NCBI GenBank assembly: GCA_037176725.1
Contig: JAZBRS010000076.1
Span: 120,981,001-121,045,000 of the forward strand
Reading direction: 5' to 3'
Length of the DNA stretch: 64,000 bases
Source of the DNA: Posidonia oceanica
Lineage: Eukaryota; Streptophyta; Magnoliopsida; Alismatales; Posidoniaceae
Shown here: positions 10,301-24,684 of the stretch, one piece after another
Layout of the letters: every line of letters begins with the position of its first letter
How positions within the stretch are numbered: position 1 is the first letter of the stretch
Program-made: the position numbers and the translations under genes
Notes under the pieces: model-generated
The model's database searches: none
Seen by the model: the letters and a program-made list of their open reading frames with translations, nothing else
What the model was told of the DNA's origin: nothing

Positions 10301-13300
10301 TTCGTATTAATCAGGGTTGGTTTTGGGTTTTTAAGTCTTAGTCTTTTAGGGTTTTTCTTTCTTAAGTCTTTTGGATTAGGTTTTTTAATTTTTATTTGTT
10401 GATTTTTCTTGATGTTTTTTAATTAGGTTTCTCTTGTTTGATTAGGAGTCTTCAAGTCTTTTTGATGTGTTCTTCATTCTTTTTAATTGAGTTCTCAAAT
10501 TGTTTTTCTTAGGTTTGTTAAGTTAAGCTTTTTCTTTCATTAATTACTTATCTTAGTGTTCTTAATTGTTTCACTTCTTTTTTAGGGTTTGTTTTTTAAA
10601 TTCTTTTGGTAGGGTTTTCATTTTTGGTGGGTCTTGATTTTGTTTTAGTTTTTTCCTAGATTTTTCGGTATTTTATTTTGGTTTGTTTCGCATTTTTTAG
10701 TTTGCATGCATGATTTTCTTTTTAGCTTAGTTTAGTTAAGTTTAAGTTTTTAATTGCTTGTTTAATGTTTTTTAATTGTTTCTCTTAGAGTTCTGGTTTG
10801 TCTCTTTTATGTTTTGGAATTTTACAGATTTTTAGGGGTTTTTATGGGTTTTTGCAAAAGAAAGAGAAGGAAAAGAAAAGGAGGAAGGAAATGGAAAAAA
10901 GGGGGAAATAAAAGGGAAAGAGATGAGTTGGAGGGAAATGATTTTTTAAAATTCAGGGAAAATGCTAAAAATAAAATAAAAATAAGAATAAGATAGAGAA
11001 GGGATAGAAGCACAAAGGGGGCCCACAGCCAGGCCAGGGAAAGGGCAAGAAGGGGATGAAAAGGGAGACGATAATCAGGAGAGAGAGAGGAGAGAGAAAA
11101 TGATAATCCTGGAGAGAGAAAAGGATAATTTGGGTGAATGGAGGTCTTAAAGGTCTTGGAATGGGATGAAAAATGGCGAGTGGGTAGTCTAGGGCTTAAG
11201 GTATTGGGTCTAAGGTTTTGGTTTGATTCTAAGAAGGTTTTGGAGGGGTTTCAAGGTGTAGAAAAAGGGGAAATTCACCTAGGTTTTCTAGGGTTTTTGG
11301 GAATGGGTTAGGTTTAGAAATTTCTAGGTTCTAGAGTAGGTTTGTTGAGTGGGTGTTGGTGGACTTTCCTATGGATTTTGGTCAAGTTTTGAGCTCGGGA
11401 AGAGGGGTAAAGACTTAGGTCAAGTTGGCTGGTTTTGAAGGGTAGAAAGGAGGGTTAGGGTTTGGTTTTGGTTTGGGTTTTGGATGGTTTCAGGGTAAGG
11501 TTTTGGGATGGTTTTGGGGTTAGAAAATGGGTGTGGTTCTACGTTTGGCTTTGAGGTTTGAGCTGGAGTTTTGATTTGGGAAGAAGGATGAAGAGAAATG
11601 TGCGATTTTGGGTTTTTCCTAGCCGCCAGAGAGATCTGCCGATTCAGCCTTGTCGAAATGGGGTGTCAACAGCGTGCACCTATCATTCCAGGCAGTCTGG
11701 TCATGATAAGGCTTGCACCTATCATTCCTGGCAGTCTAGTCTTGATAGGGCTTGCACTAATCATTCCAGACCTCTTCCAGATCATGATAGGGCTTGCGCC
11801 TATCAATCCAGGCAGTTCGGTCTTGATAAGGCTTGCACTAATCTTTCCTGACCTCTCCCTTGCACTTGATAGGGCTTGCACCAATCATTCCTGGCGGTCC
11901 GGTCATGATAAGGCTTACACTTATCATTCCTGACCTCCTCTAGGTCTTGATAGGGCTTGCTCAATCATTCCTGGCGGTCTGGTCATGATTAGGCTTTCGC
12001 TTATCATTCCTGACCTCTTCTGGTCTTGATAAAGCTTGCTCATATCATTCCTGACCTCTCCCGAGTCTTGATAGGGCATGCACTTATCATTCCTGGCGGT
12101 TCGGTCTTGATAAGGCTTACACTAGTCATTCCTGACCTCTTCCGGGTCTTGATAGGGCAGGCACCAACCATACCTGGCGGTTCAGTCTTGATATGGCTTG
12201 CACTTATCTTTCCTGAACTCTTCCTGGTCTTGATAGGACTTGCACCTATCATTCATAGCGGTTCGGCCTTGATATGTCTTGCACTTTTCATTCCTGACCT
12301 ATTCCGGGTATTGGTAGGGCTTGAACCTATCACTCACGGCAGTCCGTTCTTGATAAGTCTTGCACTTATCATTCCTGACCTCTTCTAGGTCTTGAAAGGG
12401 CTTGCACCTATCATTCCTGGCGGTTCGGTCTTGATAAGGCTTACACTTATCAATCCAGACCTCTTCCAGTTCTTGATAGGGCTGGCACATATCATTCTTG
12501 GTGGTTCGGTGTTGATAAGGCTTTCAATTATCATTCCTGACCTCTCCCTTGGTCTGGACAGGGCTTGCACCTATCAATCCTGGCGGTCCGGTCTTGATGA
12601 GGCAGGCACTTAGCATTCCGAACCTCTTCTAGGTCGTGATAGGGCTTGCGCCTATCTTTCTTGGCAGTCCGGTCTTGATAAGGCTTGCACTTATCATTCC
12701 TGACCTCTTCCGGGTCGTGATAGGGCTTGTAGCTACCTTTCCTGGCGGTCCGATCTTGATACGGCTTGCACTTATCATTGCTGACCAGTTTCGGGTCATG
12801 ATTGGGCTTGCACCTATCATTCCAGGCGGTCCGATCTTGATAAGGATTGCACTTATCGTTGCTGACCTCTTCTGGGTCTTGATAGGGCTCGCACCTAACA
12901 TTCCTAGCGGTCCGGTCTTGATAAGGCTTGCACTTAACATTACTGACCTCTTCCGGGTCATGATTGGGCTTGCGCCTATCATTCCTTGCGGTCTTGTCTT
13001 GGTAAGTCTTGCACTTAACATTCCAGACCTCTTCTAGGTCTTGATAGGGCTTGCACCTAACATTCCTGGCGGTCAGGTCTTGATATGGCTTGCACTTATC
13101 ATTCCTGACCTCTGCCGGGTCTAGATAAGGCTAGCACCTAACATTCCAGGCGGTCTGGTCTTGATAAGGCATGCACATATCATCCCAGACCTCTTCCGGG
13201 TCTTGATAGGGCTTGCGCCTACCATTCTTGGCGGTCCAGTCTTGATAAGACTTGCACATATCATTCCTGACCTCTTCCGGGTCTTGATAGGGCCTGCACC

Positions 13301-16300
13301 AATCATTCCTGGCGGTCCAGTCGTGATAAGGCTTGCACGAATCATTCCTGACCTCTCTCTTGGTCTTGATAGTGCTTGCACATATCATTCCTGCTGGTCC
13401 TGTTTTGATAAGGCTTGCACTTATCATTCCAGACCTCTTCCGGGTCTTGATGGGGCTTGCGCCTTTCATTCCTGGCGGTCCGGTCTTGAGAAGGCTTGCA
13501 CCTATCTTTCCGGACAACTTTCGGGTCATAATTAGGCTTGCACTTATCATTCTTGACCTCTTCCAGGTCTTGATAGGGCTTGCACCTTTCATTCCTGGCG
13601 GTCTAGTCATGATAAGGCTTGCACTTATCATTCCTGACCTCTTCCGGGTTTTGATAGGGCATGCACCAATCATTCCTGGCGTTCCGTTCTTGATAAGTCT
13701 TGCACTAATCGTTCCTGACCTCTTCCGGTTCGTGATAGGGCTTGCACCTACCATTCCTGTCGGTCCGGTCATGATAAGGCTTGCTCTTATCATTCCAGAC
13801 CTCTTCCGGGTTTTGATAGGGCATGCACCAATCTTTCCTGGCATTCCGTTCTTGATAAGTCTTGCATAAATCATTCCTGACCTCTTCCGGGTCATGATTT
13901 GGCTTGCACCTACCATTCCAGGCAGTCCGGTCTTGATAGGGCCTACGCATATCATTCCGGACCTCTTCCGGGTCTTGATAGGGCTTGCACCTATCATTCC
14001 TGGCGGTTCGATCTTGATAAGGCTTGCACTTATCATTCCTGACCTATACCAGGTCTTGATAGGGCATGCACCTCTCATTCCTGGCGGTCCGGTCTTGATA
14101 AGGCCTGCACTTTTCATTCCTGACCTCTTCTGTGTCATGATAGGGCTTGCGCCTATCATTTTTGGCAGTCCGGTCATGATAAGGCTTGCACTTATCATTC
14201 CTGACCTCCTCTAGGTCCTAATAGGGCTTGTAGCTTCCATTCCTGGCGGTCTGGTCGTGGTAATGCATGTAATTGTCTTTCCAGACCTCTTCCTCGTCTT
14301 GATAGGGCTTGCAACTATCATTCCGGGCAGTTCGGTCTTGGTATGGCATGCACTTATCATTCTTGACCTCATCTGGGTCATGATTAGGCTTGCACCAAAC
14401 AATCCTAGCTGTCCGGTCATGATAAGGCTTGCGCTTATCTTTCCTCACCTCTTCCAGGTCTTGATAGAGCTTGCTCCTATCATTCCTGGCGGTCCGGTCA
14501 AGAAAAGGCTCGCACTTATCGTTCCTGACCTATCCATGGGTCTCGATAGGGCTTGCACCAATCATTCTTGGCGGTCCGGTCTTGATAAGGCTTGCACTTA
14601 TCATTCCTAACCTCACCCTAGGTCTTGATAGGGCTTGCACCTATCATTCCAGGCGGTCCGGTCTTGATAAGGCTTGCACTTATCAATCCCGACCTCTTCC
14701 AGGTCTTGATAGGTTTTGCACCTATCATTCCTGGCGGTTCGGTCTTGATAAGGCTTGCACTTATCGTTCCTGACCTCTTCGGGTCTTGATAGGGCTTGCA
14801 CCAATCATTCCTAGCACTCCGGCCTTGATAAGGCTTGTACTTATCGTTCCTGACCTCTTCCGTGTCCTGATAGGGCTTGCACCAATCATTCCTGGCGGTC
14901 TCGTCTTCATAAGGCATGCACTTTTCATCCCTGACCTCTTCCGGGTCTAGATTAGGCAAGCGCCTAACAATCCTGGCGTTCCGGTCTTGATATGGCATGC
15001 ACTTATCAATCCTGTCCTCTTTCGGGTCTTGAAAGGGCTTGCACCAAACATTCCGGGTGGTCCGGTCTTGATACGGCTTGCTTTTATCATTCCTGACCTC
15101 TTCTGGGTCATGATAGGGCTTGCGCTAATCATTCCTGGTGGTCCGGTCAAGATAAGGCTTGCACATATCATTCCTGACCTCTTCCGGGTCTTGATAGCGC
15201 TTGCACTAATCATTCCTGGCGGTCAGGTCTTGATTGGGCTTGCACTTATCAATCCAGACCTCTTCTAGGTCTTGATAGGTTTTGCACCTATCATTCCAGG
15301 CGGTCCGGTCGTGGTATGGCATGCACTTATCGTTCCTGACCTCTTCGAGGTCTTGATAGGGCTTGCACCTCTCTTTCCTAGCATTCTGGTCTTGATAAGG
15401 CTTGCACTTATCATTCCTGACCTCTTCCATGTCCTGATAGGGCTAGCACCAATCATTCCTGGAGGCCTTGTCTTGGTAAGGCATGCTCTTATCATCCCTG
15501 ACCTCTTCCAGGTCTTGATAGGGTTTGCACCTATCATTCCTAGTGGTCCGGTCTTGATAAGGCATGCACTTATCATCCCAGACCTCTTCTGGGTCTTGTT
15601 AGGGCTTGCGCCTACCATTCTTGGCGGTCCAGTCTTGATAAGGCTTGCACATATCATTCCTGACCTCTTCCGGGTCTTGATAAGGCTTACGCCTACCATT
15701 CCTGGCGGTCCGGTGTTGATAAGGCTTGCACATATCATTCCTGACCTCTTCCGGGTCTTGATAGGGCCTGCACCAATCATTCCTGGTGGTCCAGTCGTGA
15801 TAAGGCTTGCACGAATCATTCCTGGCCTCTCTCTGGGTCTTGAAGTGCTTGCACATTTCATTCCTAGTGGTCCTGTTTTGATAAGGCTTGCACTTATCAT
15901 CCCTGACCTCTTCCGGGTTCAGATTAGGCAAGCACCTAACAATCCTGGTGGTCCGGTCATGATAAGGCATGCACTTATCATTCCTGACCTCTTTCGGGTC
16001 TTGATATGGCTTACGCCTACCATTCCTGGCGGTCCGGTCTTGATAAGGCTTGCACATATCATTCCTGACCTCTTCCGGGTCTTGATAGGGCCTGCACCAA
16101 TCATTCCTGGTGGTCCAGTCGTGATAAGGCTTGCACGAATCATTCCTGACCTCTCTCTGGGTCTTGATAGTGCTTGCACATTTCATTCCTCGTGGTCGTA
16201 TTTTGATAAGGCTTGCACTTATCATTCCTGACCTCTTCTGGGTCTTGATGGGGCTTGCGCCTTTCATTCCTGGCGGTCCGGTCATGAGAAGGCTTGCACC

Positions 16301-19300
16301 TATCATTCCGGACCACTTTCGGGTCTTGATTGGGCTTGCACCGATCGTTCCTTGCGGTCCGGTCTTGATATGGCTTGCACTTAACTTTCCTGCCCTCCTC
16401 TGGGTCTTGATAAGGCTTGTGCCTACCTTTCTTGGAGGTCCGGTCTTGATAAACCTTGCACTTATCATTCCAGACATCTTCCGGGTCTTGGTAGTGCTTG
16501 CACCTATCATTCCTAGCGGTCCGGTCTTGATACGGCTTGCACTTTTCATTCCTGACCTCTTTCGGGTCTTGGTAGGGCATGCACTTATCATTCCTGGCAG
16601 TCCTGTCTTGATAAGGCTTGCACTTATCATTCCAGAACTCTTCTGGGTCTTGATAGGGCTTGCACCCATCATTCCTGCCGGTCCGGTCTTCATAAGGCAT
16701 GCACTTTTCATTCCTAACCTCCTCTGGGTCTTGATAGACCCTGCCCCTATCAATCCTGGCGGTCCAGTCTTGATAAGGCATGCAGTTATCATTCCAGACC
16801 ACTTCTGGGTCTTGATAGGGCTTCACATATCATTCTTGGCGGTTCGATCATAATAAGGCTTGCACTTATCATTCTTGACCTCTCCCTGTGTCATGATAGG
16901 GCTTGCCCCTATCATTCCTACCGGTCCGGTCTTGATTGGGCTTGCACTTATCATTCCTGACCGCCCCTGGGTCTTGATAGGGCTTGCGCCTATCGATCCT
17001 GGCATTCCGATTATGATAAGGCTTGCAGTTATCATTCCTGACCTCTTCTGGGTCATGATAGGGCTTGCATGTATCATTCCTGGCAGTCCGGTCTAGATAA
17101 GGCTTGCACATATCATTCTTGACCTCTTCCAGGTCTTGATAGGGCTTGCACCAATCATTCCTCATGGTCCAGTCCTGATAAGGCTTGCACTTATCAATCC
17201 TGACCTCTTTCGGGTCTTCATAGGGCTTGCACATACCAATCTTGGTGGTCCGGTCTTGATAAGGCTTGCTCCTACCATTCCTGACCTCCTCCGGGTCTTG
17301 ATAGGGCATGCACGTATCATTCTTGGCGGTCCAGTCTTGATAAGGCTTGCTCTTATCATTCCTGACCGCTCCCTTGGTCTTGATAGGGCATGCACCTCTC
17401 ATTCCTGACGGTCAGGTCTTGATAAGGCCAGCATTTTTCATTCCTGACCTCTTCTGTGTCATGATAGGGCTTGCGCCTATCATCTTTGGCGGTCCGGTCA
17501 TGATAAGGCTTGCATGTATCATTCCAGACCTCCTCCGGGTCCCGATAGGGCTTGTAGATTCCATTCCTGGCGGTCCGGTCGTGGTAATGCTTGTACTTGT
17601 CATTCCTGACCTCTTCCTTGTCATGATAGGGCTTGCAACTATCATTCCAGGCGGTTCGGTCTTGGTAAGCCATGCACTTATCATTCCTGACCTCATCTAG
17701 GTCGTGATTAGGCTTGCACCTAACAATCCTAGCGGTCCGGTCATGATAAGGCTAGCACTTATCATTCCTGACCTCTTCCAGGTCTTGATAGAGCTTGCTC
17801 CAATCATTCCCGGCGGTCCGGTCATGATAATGCTCGCACTTATTGTTCCTGACCTATCCATGGGTCTCGATAGGGCTTGCACCAATCATTCTTGGCGGTC
17901 CGGTCTTGATAAGGCTTGCACTTATTATTCCTGACCTCACCCTAGGTCTTGATAGGGCTTGTACCTATCATTCCTGGCGGTCCGTTTTCATAAGGCTTGC
18001 ACTTATCAATCCAGACCTCTTCCATGTCTTGATAGGTTTTGCACCTATCATTCCAGGCGGTCCGGTCCTGATAAGGCTTGCACTTATCATTCCTGACCTC
18101 TTTGGATCTTGATAGGGCTTGCACCAATCATTCCTAGCAATCCTGTCATGATAAGGCTTGCACTTATCGTTCCTGACCTGTTCTGTGTCCTGATAGGGCT
18201 TGCACCAATCATTCCTGGCGGTCTGGTCTTCATAAGGCATGCACTTTTCATCTCTGACCTCTTCCGGGTCTAGATTAGGCAAGCGCCAAACAATCCTGGC
18301 GTTCCGGTCTTGATAAGGCATGCACTTAACATTCCTGGCCTCTTTCTGGTCTTGATAGGGCTTGCGCCAAACATTCCGGGTGGTCCGGTTTTGATAAGGC
18401 TTGCTCTTATCATTCCTGACCTCTTCTGGGTCTTGATAGGGCTTGCACTAATCATTCCTGGCGGTCCGGTCAAGATAAGGCTTGCACATATCATTCCTGA
18501 CCTCTTCGGGTCTTGATAGCGCTTGCACTAATCATTCCTGGCGGTCCGGTCTTGATTAGGCTTGCACTTATCAATCCAGACCTCTTCAGGTCTTGATTGG
18601 TTTTACACCTATCATTCCAGGCGGTCCGGTCATGGTAAGGCATGCACTTATCGTTCCTGACCTCTTCGAGGTATTGATAGAGCTTGCACCTCTCTTTCCA
18701 CGCAATCCGGTCATGATAAGGCTTGCACTTATCATTCCTGACCTCTTCCGTGTCTTGATAGGGCTAGCACAATCATTCTTGGAGGTCTTGTCTTGATAAG
18801 GCATGCTCTTATCATCCCTGACCTCTTCCTTGTCGTGATAGGGCTTGCACCTATCATTCCTGGCGGTCCAGTCTTGATAAGGCATGCACTTATCATCCCT
18901 GACCTCTTCCGGGTCCAGATTAGGCAAGCACTTAACAATCCAAGTGGTCCAGTCATGATAAGGCATGCACTTATCATTCCTGACCTCTTTCGGGTCTTGA
19001 TACGGCTTGCGCCTACCATTCCTGGCGGTCCGGTCTTGATAAGGCTTGCACATATCATTCCTGACCTCTTCCGGGTCTTGATAGGGCCTGCACCAATCAT
19101 TCCTGGCAGTCCAGTCGTGATAAGGCATGCACGAATCATTCCTGACCACTCTCTGGGTCTTGATAGTGCTTGCACATATCATTCCAGGTGGTCCTGTTTT
19201 GATAAGGCTTGCACTTATCATTCCTGACCACTTCCGGGTCTTGATGGGACTTGCGCCTTTCATTCCTGCCGGTCCGGTCTTGAGAAGGCTTGCACCAATC

Positions 19301-22194
19301 ATTCCGGACCACTTTCGGGTCTTGATTGGGCTTGCACCGATCATTCCTGGCGGTCCGATCTTGATATGGCTTGCACTTATCTTTCCTGACCTCCTCCAGG
19401 TCTTGATAAGGTTTGTGCCTACCATTCCTGGCGGTCCGGTCTTGATAAGCCTTGCACTTATCATTCCAGACATCTTCCGGGTATAGATAGTGCTTGCACC
19501 TATCATTCCTGGCGGTCTGGTCTTGATACGGCTTGCACTTTTCATTCCGGACCTCTTTCGGGTCTTGGTAGGGCATGCACTTATCGTTCCTGGCGGTCCT
19601 ATCATGATAAGGCTTGCACTTATCATTCCAGAACTCTTCCGGGTCTTGATAGGGCTTGCACCCATCATTCCTGGCAGTCCGGTCTTCATTAGGCAAGCAC
19701 TTTTCAATCCTAACCTCCTCTGGGTCTTGGTAGGCCCTGCACCAATCATTCCTGGCGTTCCGTTCTTGATAAGTCATGCACTAATCGTTCCTGACCTCTT
19801 CCGGTTCGTGATAGGGCTTGCACCTACCATTCCTAGTGGTTCGGTCTTGATAAGGCTTGCTCTTATCATTCCTGACCTCTTCCGGGTTTTGATAGGGCAT
19901 GCACCAATCATTCCTGGCATTTCGTTCTTGATAAGTCTTGCACAAATCATTCCTGACCTCTTCCGGGTCATGATTTGGCTTGCACCTACCATTCCAGGCA
20001 ATCCGGTCTTGATAAGGCCTACGCATATCATTCCGGTCCTCTTCCGGGTCTTGATAGGGCTTGCACCTATCATTCCTGGCGGTTCGATCGTGATAATGCT
20101 TGCAATTATCATTCCTGACCAATTCCGGGTCTTGGCAGGGGTTGAACCTATCACTACTGGTGGTCCAGTCTTCATTAGGCTAGCACTTATCATTCTTGAC
20201 CTCTTCCAGGTCCTGATAGGGCTTGCACCTATCATTCCTAGCGGTCCGGTCATGAAAAGGCTTGCACTTATCAATCTTGACCTCTTTCGGGTCTTCATTG
20301 GGCTTGCACATACCATTCCTGGTGGTCCGGTCTTGATAAGGCTTGCTCTTACCATTCCTGACCTCCTCCGAGTCTTGATAAGGCATGCACGTATCATTCT
20401 TGGCGGTCCAGTCTTGATAAGGCTTGCTTTTATCATTCCTGACCGCTCCCTTGGTCTTGATAGGGCATGCACCTCTCATTCCTGGCGGTCCGGTCTTGAT
20501 AAGGCCTGCACTTTTCATTCCGGACCTCTTCTGTGTCATGATAGGGCTTGCGCCTATCATTTTTGGCGGTACAGTCGTGATAAGGCCTGCACTTATCATT
20601 CCTGACCTCATCCTGGTCCTGATAGGGCTTGTAGCTTCCAATCCTGGCGGTCCGGTCGTGGTAATGCTTGTACTTGTCATTCCTGACCTCTTCCTTGTCT
20701 TGATAGGGCTTGCAACTATCATTCCGGGCGGTTCGGTCTTGGTAAGGCATGCACTTATCATTCTTGACCTCATCTGGGTCTTGTTTAGGCTTGCACCTAA
20801 CATTCCTAGCAGTCCGGTCATGATAAGGCTTGCACTTATCTTTCCTGACCTCTTCCAGGTCTTGATAGCGCTTGCTCCTATCATTCCTGGCAGTCCAGTC
20901 ATGATAAGGCTCGCACTTATCGTTCCTGACCTATCCATGGGTCTCGATAGGGCTTGCACCAATCATTCTTGGCGGTCCGGTCTTGATAGGGCTTGCACTT
21001 ATCATTCCTAACCTCACCCTAGGTCTTGATAGGGCTTGCACCTATCATTCCTGGCGGTCCGGTCTTGATAAGGCTTGCACTTATCAATCCAGACCTCTAC
21101 CAAGTCTTGATAGGTCTTGCACCTATCATTCCTGGTGGTCCGATATTGATAAGGCTTGCACTTATCGTTCCTGACCTCTTCGGGTCTTGATAGGGCGTGC
21201 TCCAATCATTCCTAGCAATCCGGTCTTGATAAGGCTTGCACTTATCGTTCCAGACCTCTTCCGTGTCCTGATAGGGCTTGCACCAATCAATCCTGGCGGT
21301 CTGGTCTTCATAAGTCTTGCACTTTTCATCCCTGACCTCTTCCGGGTCTAGATTAGGCAAGCGCCTAACAATCCTGGCGTTTCGGTCTTGATGAGGCATG
21401 CACTTATCAATCTTGGCCTCTTTCGGGTCTTGATAGGGCTTGCGCCAAACATTCCGGGTTGTCCGGTCTTGATAAGGTTTCCTCTTATCATTCCTGACCT
21501 CTTCTGGGTCTTGATAGGACTTGCACTAGTCATTCCTGGCGGTCCGGTCAAGGTAAGGCTTGCACATATCATTCCTGACCTCTTCCGGGTCTTGATAGCG
21601 CTTGCACTAATCAGTCCTGGCTGTGCGGTCAAGATTAGGCTTGCACTTATCAATCCAGACCTCTTCCAGGTCTTGATAGGTTTTGCACCTATCATTCCTG
21701 GCGGTCCGGTCGTGGTAAGGCATGCACTTATCGTTCCTGACCTCTTCGAGGTCTTGATAGGGCTTGCACCTCTCTTTCCTAGCAATCCGGTCTTGATAAG
21801 GCTTGCACTTATCATTCCTGACCTCTTCCGTGTCCTGATAGGGCTAGCACCAATCATTCCTGGTGGTCTTGTCTTGATAAGGCATGCTCTTATCATCCCT
21901 GACCTCTTCCAGGTCTTGATATGGCTTGCACCTATCATTCCTGGCGGTCCGGTCTTGATTAGGCATGCACTTATCATCCCTGACCTCTTCCGGGTCCAGA
22001 TTAGGCAAGCACCTAACAATCCTGGTGGTCCGGTCTTGATAAGGCATGCACTTATCATTGCTGACCTCTTTCGGGTCTTGATAGGGCTTGTGCCAAACAT
22101 TCCTGGCGGTTCGGTCATGATAAGCCTTGCTCTTATCATTCCAGACCTCTTCTGGGTCTTGATAGGGCTTGCACTGATCATTCCTGGTGGTCTG

Positions 22195-24684
22195 CTCATG
22201 ATTTGGGTTGCACCAATCATTCCTGTACTCACTCTGGGTCTTGATTGCACTAGCACCTTTTATTCCTTGTGGTCTGGTTTAGATAAGGATTGCACTAATC
22301 ATTCCTGAACTCTTCCGAGTCTTGCTAGCGCTTGCGACTATCATTCCTGACCTCTTCTGGGTTTTGATAAGGCATGCACCAATCATTCCTGGCATTCTGT
22401 ACTTGATAAGTCTTGCACAAATCAGCCCTGACCTCTTCCGGGTCATGATTTGGCTTGCACCTACCATTCCAGGCAATCCGGTCTTGATAAGGCCTGCGCA
22501 TATCATTCCGGTCCTCTTCCGGGTCTTGATAGGGCTTGCACCTATCATTCCTGGCGGTTCGATCGTGATAAGGCTTGCAATTATCATTCCTGACCAATTC
22601 CGGGTCTTGGCAGGGGTTGAACCTATCACTACTGGTGGTCCAGTCTTCATTAGGCTAGCACTTATCATTCTTGACCTCTTCCAGGTCCTGATAGGGCTTG
22701 CACCTATCATTCCTAGCGGTCCGGTCATGATAAGGGTTGCACTTATCAATCCAGGCCTCTTCCATGTCTTGATAGGTTTTGCACCTATCATTCCTGGCGG
22801 TTCGGTCTTGATAAGGCTTGCACTTATCGTTCCTGACCTCTTCGGGTCTTGATAGGGCTTGCACCAATCATTCCTAGCACTCCGGCCATGATAAGGCTTG
22901 CACTTATCGTTCCTGACCTCTTCCGTGTCCCGATAGGGCTTGCACCAATCATTCCTGGCGGTCTCGTCTTCATAAGGCATGCACTTTTCATCCTTGACCT
23001 CTTCCGGGTCTAGATTAGGCAAGCGCCTAACAATCCTGGCGTTCCGGTCATGATAAGGCAGGCACTTATCATTCCTGGCCTCTTTCGGGTCTTGATAGGG
23101 CTTGCACCAAACATTCCGGGTGGTCCTGTCTTGATGAGGGTTGCTCTTATCATTCTTGACCTCTTCTGGGTCTTGATAGGGCTTGCACTAATCATTCCTG
23201 GCGGTCCGGTCAAGATAAGGCTTGCACATATCATTCCTGACCTCTTCCGGGTCTTGATAGCGCTTGCACTAATCATTCCTGGCGGTCCGGTCTTGATTAA
23301 GCTTGCACTTATCAATCCAGACCTCTTCCCGGTCTTGATTGGTTTTGCACCTATCATTCCAGGCGGTCCGGTCGTGGTAAGGCATGCACTTATCATTCCT
23401 GACCACTTCGAGGTCTTGATAGGGCTTGCACCTCTCTTTCCTAACAATCCGGTCTTGATAAGGCTTGCACTTATCATTCCTGACCTCTTCCGTGTCCTGA
23501 TAGGGCTAGCACCAATCATTCCTGGAGGTCTTGTCTTGATAAGGCGTGCTCTTATCATCCCTGACCTCTTCTAGGTCTTGATAGGGCTTGCACCTATCAT
23601 TCCTGGTGGTCCGGTCTTGATAAGGCATGCACTTATCATCCCTGACCTCTTTCGGGTCCAGATTAGGCAAGCACCTAACAATCCTGGTGGTCCGGTCTTG
23701 ATAAGGCATGCACTTATCATTGCTGACCTCTTTCGGGTCATGATAGGGCTTGCGCCAAACATTCCAGGCTGTCCGGTCATGATAAGCCTTGCTCTTATCA
23801 TTCCAGACCTCTTCTAGGTCATGATAGGGCTTGCACTGATCAATCCTGGTGGTCTGCTCATGATTAGGGTTGCACCAATCATTCCTGACCTCTCTCTGGT
23901 CTTGATTGCGCTAGCACCTTTTATTCCTAGTGGTCCGGTTTTGATAAGGCTTGCACTAATCATTCCTGAACTCTTTCGAGTCTTGCTAGGGCTTACGCCT
24001 ATCATTCCTGGCGATCCGGTCATGATGTGGCTTGCACCTATCATTCCTGACGTCTTCTGGGTCTTGATTGGGCGTGCACCTATCAATCCTGGCGGTCCGG
24101 TCTTGATAGGGCTTGCACCTATCATTCCTGGTGGTCTGCTCATGATTAGGGTTGCACCAATCATTCTTGAACTCTCTCTGGGTCTTGATTGCACTAGCAC
24201 CTTTTATTCCTTGTGGTCCGGTTTAGATAAGGATTGCACTAATCATTCCTGAACTCTTCCGAGTCTTGCTAGCGCTTGCGACTATCATTCCTGACCTCTT
24301 CCGAGTTTTGATAAGGCATGCACCAATCATTCCTGGCATTCTGTACTTGATAAGTCTTGCACAAATCAGTCCTGACCTCTTCCGGGTCATGATTTGGCTT
24401 GCACCTACCATTCCAGGCAATCAGGTCTTGATAAGGCCTGCGCATATCATTCCGGTCCTCTTCCGGGTCTTGATAGGGCTTGCACCTATCATTCCTGGCG
24501 GTTCGATCGTGATAAGGCTTGCAATTATCCTTCCTGACCAATTCCGGGTCTTGGCAGGGGTTGAACCTATCACTACTGGTGGTCCAGTCTTCATTAGGCT
24601 AGCACTTATCATTCTTGACCTCTTCCAGGTCCTAATAGGGCTTGCACCTATCATTCCTAGCGGTCCGGTCATGATAAGGCTTGC
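22195..24684. repeat. Near-identical segments 1944 bp apart (24 units) in the array
   Basis: About 545 bp at 22195-22740 recurs at 24139-24684 with few differences, including the rare variant CTTGCTAGCGCTTGCGAC (22321 and 24265). The offset of 1944 is exactly 24 x 81. A third copy of the rare variant is at 37056. Confidence 0.7.

Larger units (their letters stand above)
1..11671 (-). mobile_element. Element A: Tat/Ogre-like Ty3-gypsy LTR retrotransposon, gag-only in the visible part, 3' end outside the window
   Basis: Read on the minus strand this is LTR (11671 to 5984), a one-base gap, a primer-binding site, a leader of about 1.26 kb, gag, then non-coding DNA with tandem hairpin repeats to the window edge. 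The 3' LTR lies beyond position 1. No protease, reverse transcriptase, RNase H or integrase reading frame is present between gag and the repeats at 2085-2240. In element B the equivalent repeats come after integrase and DUF7745. A is therefore either a non-autonomous gag-only derivative or has an internal deletion. The family assignment rests on the gag sequence, the PBS and the very long LTR. The array begins directly at its outer LTR end, which suggests insertion into the array. Confidence 0.8.
5984..11671 (-). mobile_element. LTR A: 5' LTR of element A (5688 bp)
   Basis: On the minus strand it begins TGTTGACACCCC at 11671 and ends ACTACA at 5984, the usual TG...CA form. It is homologous along its length to LTR B and LTR C. 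The order on the plus strand is: a conserved end block with GCGGCGATTGGATCCGAGG; a block with TTAGGCACCCCCGACACGCCC (about 6310-6335); a GGCAC...GTGCC minisatellite (about 6650-6960); a stretch dense in TGCAA/GCAAT words (about 7640-8640); a GC-rich block (about 8690-9300); a T-rich block (about 10090-10800); and GAGA-rich then G/T-rich DNA to the end. The outer tip (about 11590-11655) differs from B and C, so A is a separate subfamily. Open frames inside follow base composition. Confidence 0.9.
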
